Of a stretch of 64,000 nt of DNA, positions 1-8,259 are shown in pieces (the first letter of the stretch is position 1; each line of letters opens with the position of its first letter). The notes below the pieces were generated by a model, which worked only from the letters and a program-made list of their open reading frames with translations, was not told where the DNA came from and made no database searches. A program made the translations under genes and the position numbers. The stretch covers positions 310,001-374,000 of the forward strand of contig NZ_LXKN01000046.1 in assembly GCF_001692325.1 (NCBI RefSeq). Direction: 5' to 3'. The stretch comes from Rhizobium sp. AC27/96 (GTDB taxonomy: Bacteria; Pseudomonadota; Alphaproteobacteria; Rhizobiales; Rhizobiaceae).

Positions 1-864
1 ATCGCCACGACAGACCGTCTGCCCAAGCCGGGCGAAACCGTCGCCGGCAACGGTTTTTCCACGGCCGCCGGCGGCAAGGGCGCCAATCAGGCGCTGGCCG
101 CGCGCCGCGCCGGCGCAACGGTGCGCATGAGCGGTGCTGTCGGCAATGATGGCTTTGCCGTGCCTGCGCTCGAACTGCTGGATGCTGCCGGCACCGATCT
201 TTCCACCACTCGCCGTGTTTCGGAGCCAACCGGCACAGCCCTGATCCTGGTGGGTGGCGACGGTGAAAACATGATCGCCGTCGTTCCCGGCGCCAATGGC
301 ACGAATACCGCCGAAGACGCAGCCGCCGCCGTCGCGGCGCTGAACCCCGGCGATACGCTGATGCTTCAGTTCGAAATTCCGGTCGACGCCGTCGAGACGG
401 CATTGAACGCTGCGAAGGCCAAAGGCGTGCGCACGGTGCTCAATCTCGCCCCGCTGATCCCGGAAGCGGAACGCCTCGGCAGGCTCGCCGATATCGTTAT
501 CGCCAACGAGACCGAATTCGAGAGGCTGGCTGGCCAGGACAACATGTCCGCCGCCGAGCGTGAGGCTGCCCTCGTCCGCCTGCATGGCGAAACCGGTCAG
601 ACGCTGATCGTGACGCTTGGCGGCGACGGCGTCATCGCCATCCGCGACGGCGAGCTTTCCAGTGCCAAGGGCCTCGTGATCGAGCCTGTCGATACCGTCG
701 GTGCGGGCGATACGTTCTGCGGTTATTTTGCCGCAAGCCTCGACGAGGGCCTGGATTTTCATGCCAGCCTGCGCCGCGCCGCAGTCGCCGGTTCGCTCGC
801 CTGCCTCAAGGCGGGCGCGCAGCCGTCCATTCCCGTTGCCAACGAAGTCGCCGAACGGCTTTAA
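1..864 (+). CDS. rbsK: Ribokinase, 5' end cut by the window
   Basis: PfkB-family sugar kinase that phosphorylates ribose to ribose-5-phosphate with ATP. The reading frame is open from base 1, so the true start lies outside the window. The N-terminal substrate signature AAGGKGANQA is visible, and the C-terminal PfkB signature DTVGAGDTFCGYF carries the catalytic Asp in GAGD. The frame ends at a TAA at 862-864, with a normal family C-terminus. A nucleoside hydrolase that releases ribose lies on the opposite strand about 2.6 kb away, so nucleoside salvage is a plausible source of substrate. Related PfkB kinases cannot be fully excluded, but the motif pattern is that of ribokinase. Confidence 0.9.
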   Translation: MATTDRLPKPGETVAGNGFSTAAGGKGANQALAARRAGATVRMSGAVGNDGFAVPALELLDAAGTDLSTTRRVSEPTGTALILVGGDGENMIAVVPGANGTNTAEDAAAAVAALNPGDTLMLQFEIPVDAVETALNAAKAKGVRTVLNLAPLIPEAERLGRLADIVIANETEFERLAGQDNMSAAEREAALVRLHGETGQTLIVTLGGDGVIAIRDGELSSAKGLVIEPVDTVGAGDTFCGYFAASLDEGLDFHASLRRAAVAGSLACLKAGAQPSIPVANEVAERL

Positions 865-887
865 ACTCAACAAATCGTAGGCATCTC

Positions 888-917
888 GAAGCGCAATTAA
901 TTAAATTTTTGCGCTTC
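888..917. terminator. Stem-loop after rbsK, possible terminator
   Basis: A 9-bp inverted repeat, GAAGCGCAA at 888-896 and TTGCGCTTC at 909-917, encloses an AT-rich loop 24 bases after the rbsK stop. No clear U-run follows it, so it may be a weak terminator or only an mRNA-stabilising hairpin. Confidence 0.4.
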
Positions 918-1055
918 CATATCATTCTCCTCTGGCCTGGCGTGCATGGCCTTGCGGCTGCGGCAGGAATTCTCACGGCGGCCCCATGACAGGGCCATCC
1001 TGCGCCGACTTTGCATCTGGATAATGCCTATCCGACGCATCGCTTTTTCGAGGAA

Positions 1056-3404
1056 ATGATGTTCATCTTTCGTATGAAGTCGCTTGCGGCCAAGCTCATC
1101 TTGGTCACGGGGCTAGCGATCGCACTTGTTTTGCTGGTTTCCAATTTTCTATTGATTTCCCAGACCCGCGATCGCGTCGAGACCCTGACGATGGATCAGG
1201 CCAATACCGAGGCCAAGTCCATTTCCAATGAGATTGCCGCCAATATCGGCGAGATGGCCAGCGCCGCGCGCTCGATGGCCGCCATCATCGGCCGTGGCCA
1301 CGAGGGCCAGACCTTCGACCGAAAGGGTATCATCAACATTCTCAAGGCGAACGTCGAACAGAACGCTTTTGCCTTCGGCAGCTGGTTCTGCGAGCAGCTC
1401 GGCGCCTTCGACGGCAAGACGATGGAGCTTGCCAACAACAAGGACCAGGGCGTCAACGACAAGGGTGCTTTCACCCCCTATTGGTCGAAGACCAAGGATG
1501 GCGGCATCCAGTTCTCCACCTTCAACAATGATTATACGGCTCCGTGGTGGAAGCTCGCCGCCGATAGCGGCAAGGGTTCGATCACCCCGCCCTACATGGC
1601 CGAAGGCACCGACGTTCCCACCACCATGAGCTCGATCGCCTATCCGGTGATGTCGGGCGGCAAGATGATCGGCGTCGCGGGCGTCGATATCTCCCTCGCC
1701 TCGCTCTCCACGAAGCTGCAGAAGCTACAGCCATTCGGCTCCGGCCGTGTGCTGCTGGTTTCCCAGGACAACAAGTGGCTGGTCGCACCGACGGCGGCCC
1801 TTTTGATGAAGGACTATAATGGTGCCGGCGCCGATACCATCAAGGCGGCACTCACCTCTTCCTCCGCAAGCATTATGAAAAACCTTTCGGATGACGGCGG
1901 CGAAGAATTCGACCGCGTCGTCTATCCCTTCGCGGTTCCGGGCCTCAACGCCACATGGGTCGTGCTCATCGACGTGCCGCACAGCGCAATCGCAGCGCCT
2001 GTGCGCGACCAGACCTACACGATGATCGTCGCCGGCATCCTCGTGCTCATCGCCGTCATGCTGGCCCTCTACGCCGCCGTTCGCGGCTTCGTACAGAAGC
2101 CGCTTGCGGGTCTTGTCGCCAGCGTCAACGGCCTCAGCGCCGGCAACTATGCGGAACCGGTCTCCGGTCAGGCTCGGGCCGACGAAGTCGGTTCGGTTGC
2201 CAAGGCATTGGAAGGCTTCCGTTTTGCGCTTGCCGACACCAAGCGCCTCGAAGGTGAAGCCAATGATCAGCGCCTGGCCGCCGAAGGCGAACGCCGCCGT
2301 TCGGAGACCGAACGAAACGACAGCGTCACCCTGCAGCGCCACATCGTCGGCATTCTCGGCCATAGCCTGGCGGAGCTTTCTAAGGGCAATCTCAGCCATC
2401 GGATCACCGACGACTTCCCCGGCGAGTACGCACAGCTCAAGCAGGATTTCAACGCGGCCCTGATCAGCCTCGAAGAGACCGTCCAAACCGTCAATGCCAG
2501 CGTCGGCAATATCGGCAGCGGTACCGGCGAGATCAGCACCAGCGCCTCGGATCTTGCCCGGCGCACGGAGCAGCAGGCGGCAAGCCTAGAAGAGACCGCA
2601 GCAGCCCTCAACGAGCTCACCGCGCAGGTAAACTCGAGTGCTGAAAATGCGCGGACAGCGGCAAGCAGCGTCAACGCTGCCTCCCAGGATGCCGAGCACT
2701 CCGGCGAGATTGTCCAGAAGGCCATCGCCTCCATGCATGGCATCGAGCAGTCGTCCCAGGAAGTCTCACGCATCATCAGCGTTATCGATGAGATCGCCTT
2801 CCAGACAAACCTTCTCGCCCTCAACGCCGGCGTCGAAGCCGCTCGTGCGGGTGATGCCGGCAAGGGCTTTGCTGTCGTCGCGCAGGAAGTCCGGGAACTG
2901 GCTCAGCGCTCGGCCAACGCTGCCAAGGAAATCAAGACACTGATCAACACGTCGGCTGGTCAGGTCAAGGAAGGCGTCGATCTCGTCGGCCGCGCCGGCA
3001 ACGCGCTGCACAAGATCGCCCAGCAGGTGATGGAGATCAACGGCCTTATCCGCCAGATCTCCGCCTCCGCAAGCGAGCAGGCGGTCGGCTTGAAGGAAAT
3101 CAACTCGGCCATGAACCAGATGGACCAGGTGACGCAGCAGAATGCCGCGATGGTCGAGGAGACCACGGCCTCCAGCGTCACGCTTGCCGAGGAAGCACAG
3201 AGCCTGAAGACCCTGGTGGCACGCTTCCGCACCACGCGCAGCGTACAGGACAATGCAGGAGCACTGAGGGCAACCGCCCAGCAGATGCGGGCGCCTGTGT
3301 CTGCCCGAAGGGTTGCCTCACCTGCGGCAGCACCGGCACGCAAGCCTATTCCCCAGACGCAGGGTGCCAACGCCCTCGCACAGGATGACTGGGAAGAATT
3401 CTGA
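1056..3404 (+). CDS. Methyl-accepting chemotaxis protein with Cache-type sensor
   Basis: Transmembrane chemoreceptor that passes ligand binding to CheA/CheW. A membrane segment near residues 10-32 and another near 325-350 bracket a periplasmic region of about 290 residues with the look of a double Cache domain. A HAMP domain follows, then a second HAMP-like stretch near 425-480, then the cytoplasmic signalling hairpin with its conserved tip (EIAFQTNLLALNAGVEAARAG). The protein ends in DWEEF, which fits the xWxxF tether that binds CheR and CheB. The frame could begin at a TTG at 1011, but ATG codons at 1056, 1059 and 1074 are more likely; GAGG at 1050-1053 is suitably spaced from 1059. The ligand is unknown. 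Confidence 0.9.
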   Translation: MMFIFRMKSLAAKLILVTGLAIALVLLVSNFLLISQTRDRVETLTMDQANTEAKSISNEIAANIGEMASAARSMAAIIGRGHEGQTFDRKGIINILKANVEQNAFAFGSWFCEQLGAFDGKTMELANNKDQGVNDKGAFTPYWSKTKDGGIQFSTFNNDYTAPWWKLAADSGKGSITPPYMAEGTDVPTTMSSIAYPVMSGGKMIGVAGVDISLASLSTKLQKLQPFGSGRVLLVSQDNKWLVAPTAALLMKDYNGAGADTIKAALTSSSASIMKNLSDDGGEEFDRVVYPFAVPGLNATWVVLIDVPHSAIAAPVRDQTYTMIVAGILVLIAVMLALYAAVRGFVQKPLAGLVASVNGLSAGNYAEPVSGQARADEVGSVAKALEGFRFALADTKRLEGEANDQRLAAEGERRRSETERNDSVTLQRHIVGILGHSLAELSKGNLSHRITDDFPGEYAQLKQDFNAALISLEETVQTVNASVGNIGSGTGEISTSASDLARRTEQQAASLEETAAALNELTAQVNSSAENARTAASSVNAASQDAEHSGEIVQKAIASMHGIEQSSQEVSRIISVIDEIAFQTNLLALNAGVEAARAGDAGKGFAVVAQEVRELAQRSANAAKEIKTLINTSAGQVKEGVDLVGRAGNALHKIAQQVMEINGLIRQISASASEQAVGLKEINSAMNQMDQVTQQNAAMVEETTASSVTLAEEAQSLKTLVARFRTTRSVQDNAGALRATAQQMRAPVSARRVASPAAAPARKPIPQTQGANALAQDDWEEF

Positions 3405-3427
3405 GCCGGCTTAATAGTTTAAACGAC

Positions 3428-3463
3428 AAAAGGGGCCGCCGGATCACTCCGGCGGCCCCTTTT
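3428..3463. terminator. Bidirectional terminator, chemoreceptor / nucleoside hydrolase
   Basis: A long GC-rich perfect stem, GGGGCCGCCGGA pairing with TCCGGCGGCCCC, has a 4-base loop and is flanked by A-run and T-run. It can end transcription from both strands and sits between two convergent genes. Confidence 0.9.
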
Positions 3464-3476
3464 CTGTATTCACCTG

Positions 3477-4421
3477 TCAGATGCGGGCGAAACGTTCTGT
3501 CAGCAGCGCGAAGAAGCCATCGGCATCGACATCGCGCATGACCTTGGCATTGTGCTTGCGCTCGGTAACATGCCACCAGTCCACCACCGTCATGCCAACA
3601 GTCAATTCCGATGTCACCTCGATCTCGACATTGCAATCGCGGCCCTTGAATAGCTCGGGCTTGAGGAGATAGGCGATGACCGTCGGATCGTGCAATGGTC
3701 CGCCGTCCGAGCCATATTTTTCGATATCGAAGCGCTCGAAGAATTCCAGCATTTCGACCATGGCCTTGGCCGGCGGGGTGCCGACAGCAGCGATGCGGGC
3801 AACACGGTCCTTGCGCGTCAGCAGCTTGTGGGTGACGTCAAGCGGCATCATGACGATTGGCACGCCGGATCGGAAGACGACATCGGCCGCTTCCGGGTCG
3901 ACATAGATGTTGAACTCGGCTGCCGGCGTGATGTTGCCGCCTTCGAAGAAACCGCCGCCCATCATCACCAGCTCGCGCACGCGGCCGGCAATCTCAGGTG
4001 CTTTCTGGAAGGCCAGCGCGATATTGGTCAGCGGGCCGAGTGTGCAGAGCGTAACACTTCCCTCAGGCTCGTTGCGCAGCGTGTCGATGATGAAATCGAC
4101 CGCATGCCCCGGCTGCAATTCCATCGTCGGCTCGGCCAGAGCAGGACCATCAAGGCCGGTCTTGCCGTGAACGTGCTCGGCGGTCACTAGCTTGCGCTTG
4201 AGCGGCGCGTCGGCGCCGGCGAACACCTTCACATCGCGACGATTGCAAAGCTCGCAGACGATGCGGGCATTGCGGCTCGTCAGCCGCAGCGGCACGTTTC
4301 CGGCGACGGTGGTGATACCGAGGACATCGATCTCTTCGCGGCTGCCGAAGGCGAGAAAGATCGCCGCGGCGTCATCCTGACCAGGGTCGGTATCGATGAT
4401 GATTTTTCTAGGTTCGGTCAT
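3477..4421 (-). CDS. Inosine-uridine preferring nucleoside hydrolase
   Basis: Cleaves the N-glycosidic bond of nucleosides to give free base and ribose. The calcium-binding signature DTDPGQDDA lies close to the N-terminus, AEFNIYVDPEAA is the family's substrate-binding stretch, and HDPTVIAYLL near the C-terminus supplies the active-site His-Asp. The start chosen, at 4421, gives 314 residues, normal for the family, and has GGAGGAAA about 9 bases upstream; an upstream in-frame start would add 21 atypical residues. It converges on the chemoreceptor and lies near the ribokinase, consistent with ribonucleoside salvage. Base specificity cannot be read from the sequence. Confidence 0.9.
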   Translation of the reverse strand: MTEPRKIIIDTDPGQDDAAAIFLAFGSREEIDVLGITTVAGNVPLRLTSRNARIVCELCNRRDVKVFAGADAPLKRKLVTAEHVHGKTGLDGPALAEPTMELQPGHAVDFIIDTLRNEPEGSVTLCTLGPLTNIALAFQKAPEIAGRVRELVMMGGGFFEGGNITPAAEFNIYVDPEAADVVFRSGVPIVMMPLDVTHKLLTRKDRVARIAAVGTPPAKAMVEMLEFFERFDIEKYGSDGGPLHDPTVIAYLLKPELFKGRDCNVEIEVTSELTVGMTVVDWWHVTERKHNAKVMRDVDADGFFALLTERFARI

Positions 4422-4608
4422 GTTTGTAATTTTCCTCCGGACAGATCGAGAGGCTTTGTCGCGAGTTCGGTCCGGCTTTGTCAAGCACTGCCTCGTCTTG
4501 TCACAAACGATTCATCGGCAGCGACTTTTGATCTCGCAGATGCGAAGAGATGATGCCTTGCACTCACCGGCGCGTACTCCCATATTAGGGACAACCGGGT
4601 GCTGAAGA

Positions 4609-4647
4609 TCAGGTCCGGAACGGTCGCTTGCTACCCAAGGACTTTGA
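4609..4647 (+). promoter_or_regulatory. Candidate ROSE-like RNA thermometer before the small heat-shock gene
   Basis: The leader of the Hsp20 gene contains TTGCT at 4628-4632, five bases before the ribosome-binding AGGA at 4638-4641. A short UUGCU pairing with AGGA is the hallmark of rhizobial ROSE thermometers. A competing stem can also form, with AGGTCC (4611-4616) pairing with GGACTT (4639-4644), and would hide the same ribosome-binding site. No folding was run. Confidence 0.45.
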
Positions 4648-4651
4648 GACG

Positions 4652-5083
4652 ATGAGCCGGATGACTCCCTTTGCCAGCCCGCTGCTTCTGGGCTTCGATA
4701 CCATGGAAAAGACGCTGGAGCGGATTTCCAAAACCAGTGACGGCTATCCCCCCTACAATATCGAGCGCATGGGTGCCGATCGCCTTTCGGGCGAGCCGGA
4801 GCGTTTGCGCATCACGCTTGCGGTAGCGGGTTTCTCCGAGGACGAGCTCGATGTCAGCACCGAGGAAAACCAGTTGCTGATCCGCGGACGTCAGGTTGAA
4901 CAGAGCGAGCGCGACTATCTTTATCGTGGCATTGCGGCCCGGCAATTCCAGCGCGTCTTCGTCCTTGCCGACGGCATGCAAGTGCTTGGCGCCGCACTGA
5001 AGAATGGCTTGCTCTCGGTCGATCTCATTCGGCCCGAACCGGATCGTATGGTAAAGAAAATTAACATTTCGGTCTCACAGTAG
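4652..5083 (+). CDS. Small heat-shock protein, Hsp20 / IbpA family
   Basis: ATP-independent holdase of the alpha-crystallin family that keeps unfolding proteins soluble. The N-terminal PFASPLLLGFDTMEKTLER is typical of the class A small Hsps of rhizobia. The alpha-crystallin domain runs from about residue 35 to 130, with AVAGFSEDELDVS and the GLLSVDL strand near its end (A/GxL motif). The ATG at 4652 gives 143 residues and follows AGGA by 10 bases; the TTG eight codons upstream falls inside the likely thermometer. A DUF1150 gene follows 45 bases downstream and is probably co-transcribed. Confidence 0.9.
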   Translation: MSRMTPFASPLLLGFDTMEKTLERISKTSDGYPPYNIERMGADRLSGEPERLRITLAVAGFSEDELDVSTEENQLLIRGRQVEQSERDYLYRGIAARQFQRVFVLADGMQVLGAALKNGLLSVDLIRPEPDRMVKKINISVSQ

Positions 5084-5128
5084 GACAACGGCTTAGTGCC
5101 GTTGGTCCCTCATACTGGAGGTACGAAT

Positions 5129-5386
5129 ATGCTTTTGAAAGAAGCTAACGCCCGCCTGACGCAATCCGAGCTTGCCAATATCGGCACCGGCGAGGTTGCC
5201 TACATCAGAAAGATGGATTGCAACGAAGTCTCACGTTGCTTTCCCGAAGCTCCCGATATCGACCCGGATGTCGATCTATGGGCGCTTTTCGGTGCCGACG
5301 GTACGCCGATCCTGCTGACGGACAACCGTTCCAGCACGTTCTATCGCGCCGCCGAAGATGAACTGAAGACGGTCAGCCTGCACTGA
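5129..5386 (+). CDS. DUF1150 family protein
   Basis: Small acidic protein of 85 residues. It matches the DUF1150 family of alphaproteobacteria, which typically lies directly after an hsp20 gene, as here. The family's pattern is present: IGTGEVAYIRKM, then LWALFGADGTPILLTD, then a C-terminal segment rich in A and E. The start at 5129 has a clear GGAGG nine bases upstream; an earlier in-frame ATG at 5096 lacks one. Function is unknown; the constant pairing with Hsp20 suggests a role in the heat response. Confidence 0.8.
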   Translation: MLLKEANARLTQSELANIGTGEVAYIRKMDCNEVSRCFPEAPDIDPDVDLWALFGADGTPILLTDNRSSTFYRAAEDELKTVSLH

Positions 5387-5547
5387 CCATAGACGCCGCT
5401 CAACGATGAGGCTCACCGTTTGCAAGGACCGCGCCGACCGGCCCAGCCGTGGCGCATACGCATGATCCAGACCGCCTGGCATGGCGGTCCTGACGGGATG
5501 ATGCGGAAGCGGCGATCGATCACCTGCTCCAGCCGTGAAACCAGCAA

Positions 5548-6249
5548 TCAGATTTTCTTGAATGTCAGATAGGCCGAAGAGCGCCCTTCGCGCCGGGCCT
5601 TTGCCTCGTAGCGCGTGCTCGGCCATCCCTCGTAGGGCGTCAGCCAATCAGCGGCATTCCGTGCAGTCCATTCGAAGCCGCCATGGGCGTGGCAATGCTG
5701 CAGTGTCCAGTTGACATAGGTGTCTATGTCGGACGCAAAGCAGAAGAGAGCGCCCGGCTTCAGCACACGGTGGAAGCGTGTGAGATTGACCTGCGAAACG
5801 AAACGGCGTTTCCAGTGCTTCTTCTTCGGCCAGGGATCCGGATAAAGCAGATCGATCTGATCCAGGCAGCCATCCGGCAGCCAGTCCAGCAACTGCGTGG
5901 CATCATCATTATAGACGCGGACATTGCGCGCGCCGGTCTCGTCGACCCGCGCGAGCAGCTTCTGCATCGAATTGACGAAGGGTTCTACGCCGATGAAGCC
6001 GGTGGCCGGCTGTTCCAGCGCCCTGTGAATGAGATGCTCGCCGCCACCAAAGCCGATTTCCAGGCGCAGACGTTCGGTCGGCACCTGGAAGAGGTCATTC
6101 AGTGGCTGCGGCGCCGGAGCGGCAAGATCGACAATGTGCTGCGGCAGCAATGCTTCGAGCTTTTCAGCCTGCTGGCCGCGCAAGGCCTTACCCTTGCGCC
6201 GGCCGAAGAATGCTTCCGTCGCCCGCGACCGGCGCTCGACGTCGATCAT
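5548..6249 (-). CDS. trmB: tRNA (guanine-N7)-methyltransferase
   Basis: Methylates G46 in the variable loop of tRNAs using S-adenosylmethionine. The Rossmann motif LEIGFGGGEHL binds SAM, and DLLYPDPWPKKKHWKRRF is the TrmB signature. At 233 residues the length is normal. Its ATG overlaps the metK stop by four bases (ATGA), so it is translationally coupled to the enzyme that makes its cofactor. Confidence 0.95.
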   Translation of the reverse strand: MIDVERRSRATEAFFGRRKGKALRGQQAEKLEALLPQHIVDLAAPAPQPLNDLFQVPTERLRLEIGFGGGEHLIHRALEQPATGFIGVEPFVNSMQKLLARVDETGARNVRVYNDDATQLLDWLPDGCLDQIDLLYPDPWPKKKHWKRRFVSQVNLTRFHRVLKPGALFCFASDIDTYVNWTLQHCHAHGGFEWTARNAADWLTPYEGWPSTRYEAKARREGRSSAYLTFKKI

Positions 6250-7499
6250 GCGGCTTCCCGGACCTTCACAGCTTCCTTGAGAGCCTTGACCAGATCGGTG
6301 CGTTCCCAGGAGAACGAACCGTCACGGCCAGCCTTGCGGCCGAAGTGACCGTATGCCGATGTCTTGGCATAGATCGGCTTGTTGAGGTCGAGGTGACGGC
6401 GGATGCCAGTCGGCGAGAGATCCATGCTCTTGCGGATCGCTGCTTCGACGTCATCTTCGCTGACGCCCTTACCGGTGCCGTGCAGGTCGACATAAACAGA
6501 GAGCGGCTGGGCAACGCCGATGGCATAGGACAGCTGGATCGTGCAACGGTCGGCCAGGCTGGCGGCAACGACGTTCTTTGCCAGATAGCGTGCGGCATAG
6601 GCGGCCGAACGGTCGACCTTGGTCGTATCCTTGCCCGAGAAGGCACCGCCGCCATGCGGGGCGGCACCACCGTAGGTGTCGACGATGATCTTGCGGCCGG
6701 TGAGGCCGGCGTCGCCGTCCGGACCACCGATGACGAACTTGCCGGTGGGGTTGATGTACCACTTGCAATCGGCAGCGATCTTCAGGTCGCCGAGCGCTTC
6801 GCGGATATAGGGTTCGACAACGGCGCGAACCTTGTTGGAATCCCAGCTATCGTCGAGATGCTGGGTGGAGAGGACGATCGAGGTCACTTCCGACGGCTTG
6901 CCGTCAACGTAACGAACGGTCACCTGGCTCTTGGCATCGGGGCCGAGCTTGGCAACTTCGCCATCGCCCTTCTTGCGGGCGGTTGCGAGCAGTTGCAGGA
7001 TCTTGTGCGAATAATAGATCGGCGCCGGCATGAGGTCCGGCGTTTCCTTGCAGGCGTAGCCGAACATGATGCCCTGGTCGCCGGCACCTTCGTCGCCCTG
7101 CTGGTCGGCAGCGTTGTCGACACCCTGGGCGATGTCGGCAGACTGGGAGTGCAGGAGCACGTCGATGCGTGCCTTCTTCCAATGGAAGCCGTCCTGCTCG
7201 TAGCCGATGTCCTTGATGGCGCGGCGGGCCGCAGCCTTGAACTTCGAAGGATTGATGACGTCGTTGCCGTCCTTGTCCTTCTTCATCAGGCTCGGCGGCA
7301 GGCGGACTTCACCGGCGATGACGACGCGGTTGGTGGTGGCAAGGGTTTCGCAGGCAATGCGCACGCCCCATGGATTCACGCCGGTCTTTGCGGCTTCGCG
7401 GTAAACCAGATCGACGATTTCATCGGAGATACGGTCACAAACTTTATCCGGGTGACCTTCGGCAACAGACTCACTCGTAAACAGATAATTCGCGCGCAT
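6246..7499 (-). CDS. metK: S-adenosylmethionine synthetase
   Basis: Makes SAM from methionine and ATP. The N-terminus FTSESVAEGHPDKVCD carries the conserved ATP and methionine contacts; GDQGIMFGYA and GGGAFSGKD are the two PROSITE-type signatures. The 417 residues match alphaproteobacterial enzymes. GAGGGG lies just upstream of the ATG. The gene sits between the PraR-like regulator, from which a terminator separates it, and trmB, with which it overlaps. I could not recognise a SAM riboswitch in the roughly 130-base leader. Confidence 0.97.
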   Translation of the reverse strand: MRANYLFTSESVAEGHPDKVCDRISDEIVDLVYREAAKTGVNPWGVRIACETLATTNRVVIAGEVRLPPSLMKKDKDGNDVINPSKFKAAARRAIKDIGYEQDGFHWKKARIDVLLHSQSADIAQGVDNAADQQGDEGAGDQGIMFGYACKETPDLMPAPIYYSHKILQLLATARKKGDGEVAKLGPDAKSQVTVRYVDGKPSEVTSIVLSTQHLDDSWDSNKVRAVVEPYIREALGDLKIAADCKWYINPTGKFVIGGPDGDAGLTGRKIIVDTYGGAAPHGGGAFSGKDTTKVDRSAAYAARYLAKNVVAASLADRCTIQLSYAIGVAQPLSVYVDLHGTGKGVSEDDVEAAIRKSMDLSPTGIRRHLDLNKPIYAKTSAYGHFGRKAGRDGSFSWERTDLVKALKEAVKVREAA

Positions 7500-7628
7500 T
7501 CGGGATTCCCCTCAAAGAACAAATCTCTGCTTTTGATATTCGTCTCCGGCTCGAAAAACAAGCCGAACAAGGACATAAATATATCTTTATATCCCGGTCG
7601 AAGGGATAAATTTTTGCCGTAAATGCAG

Positions 7629-7651
7629 AAAAGGCGGCCAAAATGACCGCC
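7629..7651 (-). terminator. Terminator after the PraR-like regulator gene
   Basis: On the minus strand, GGCGGTCATTTTGGCCGCC followed by TTTT forms a hairpin with a U-tail. It lies 37 bases past the regulator stop and upstream of metK, so metK should have its own promoter. Confidence 0.75.
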
Positions 7652-7687
7652 TCTCGACTTCATCGGCTTTGCAGCGCCCCGAAAGGT

Positions 7688-8110
7688 CTACTCGGCATCC
7701 GCCTCGGCGGCGAGCGCTTTGACCAGCTCCACCACCTTGCGGCGCACCTTGCCGTCGGAGATCTTCACGAAGGCGCGATTGAGCTGCAGCCCTTCGGAAG
7801 AGGACAGAAAATCGACGACGTAATTAGAGCTGGATGCTTCGGCCAAGCCCCCCGCGGTGGCCGTGTGCTCACCCGGGGCATCTTCGAAGAAGAAGGAGAC
7901 CGGGACATTGAGGATGCTGGAAATATTCTGGAGGCGGCTGGCGCCAACCCGGTTGGTGCCCTTTTCGTATTTCTGGATCTGCTGAAACGTAATTCCAAGA
8001 CTTTCGCCGAGTTTTTCCTGGCTCATGCCAAGCATGGTGCGGCGGAGGCGTATGCGGCTACCGACATGAATGTCGATGGGGTTCGGCTTTTTTTTGTTCT
8101 CAATCATCAT
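7688..8110 (-). CDS. praR: XRE-family regulator, PraR/PhrR-like
   Basis: DNA-binding regulator of 140 residues. The Cro/C1-type helix-turn-helix occupies about residues 15-70 (GSRIRLRRTMLGMSQEKLGE, then GITFQQIQKYEKGTNRVGA). The C-terminal half ends in a charged helix, RRKVVELVKALAAEADAE. Size and sequence style fit the rhizobial PraR group, known in Rhizobium leguminosarum for biofilm control; the neighbouring lnt gene is actA in S. meliloti, where a similar regulator gene, phrR, is adjacent. Either of the first two codons, both ATG, could start translation. The symbol rests on recalled family resemblance and synteny. Confidence 0.75.
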   Translation of the reverse strand: MMIENKKKPNPIDIHVGSRIRLRRTMLGMSQEKLGESLGITFQQIQKYEKGTNRVGASRLQNISSILNVPVSFFFEDAPGEHTATAGGLAEASSSNYVVDFLSSSEGLQLNRAFVKISDGKVRRKVVELVKALAAEADAE

Positions 8111-8259
8111 TTTACCCTAACATAGGTTGAGTTCAGGACCTGCCACCCGGTACCTTTCTCCACCCCCTATAACGCCACGTTGCAGCCGACGCCCCCAAGG
8201 CCTCCAGTCTACGTTCAAAAGGCGGATAACGAGCACTATGCAATTTTAGGGTTTTTTGG

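Noticed and set aside
5470..5489. Hairpin GACCGCC/GGCGGTC between the DUF1150 gene and trmB
   Set aside because: A 7-bp stem exists, but there is no U-run on either strand, so it cannot be called a terminator with confidence.
7500..7628. SAM riboswitch in the metK leader
   Set aside because: I could not fit any known SAM riboswitch core; the leader is AT-rich and short. A covariance-model search would decide.
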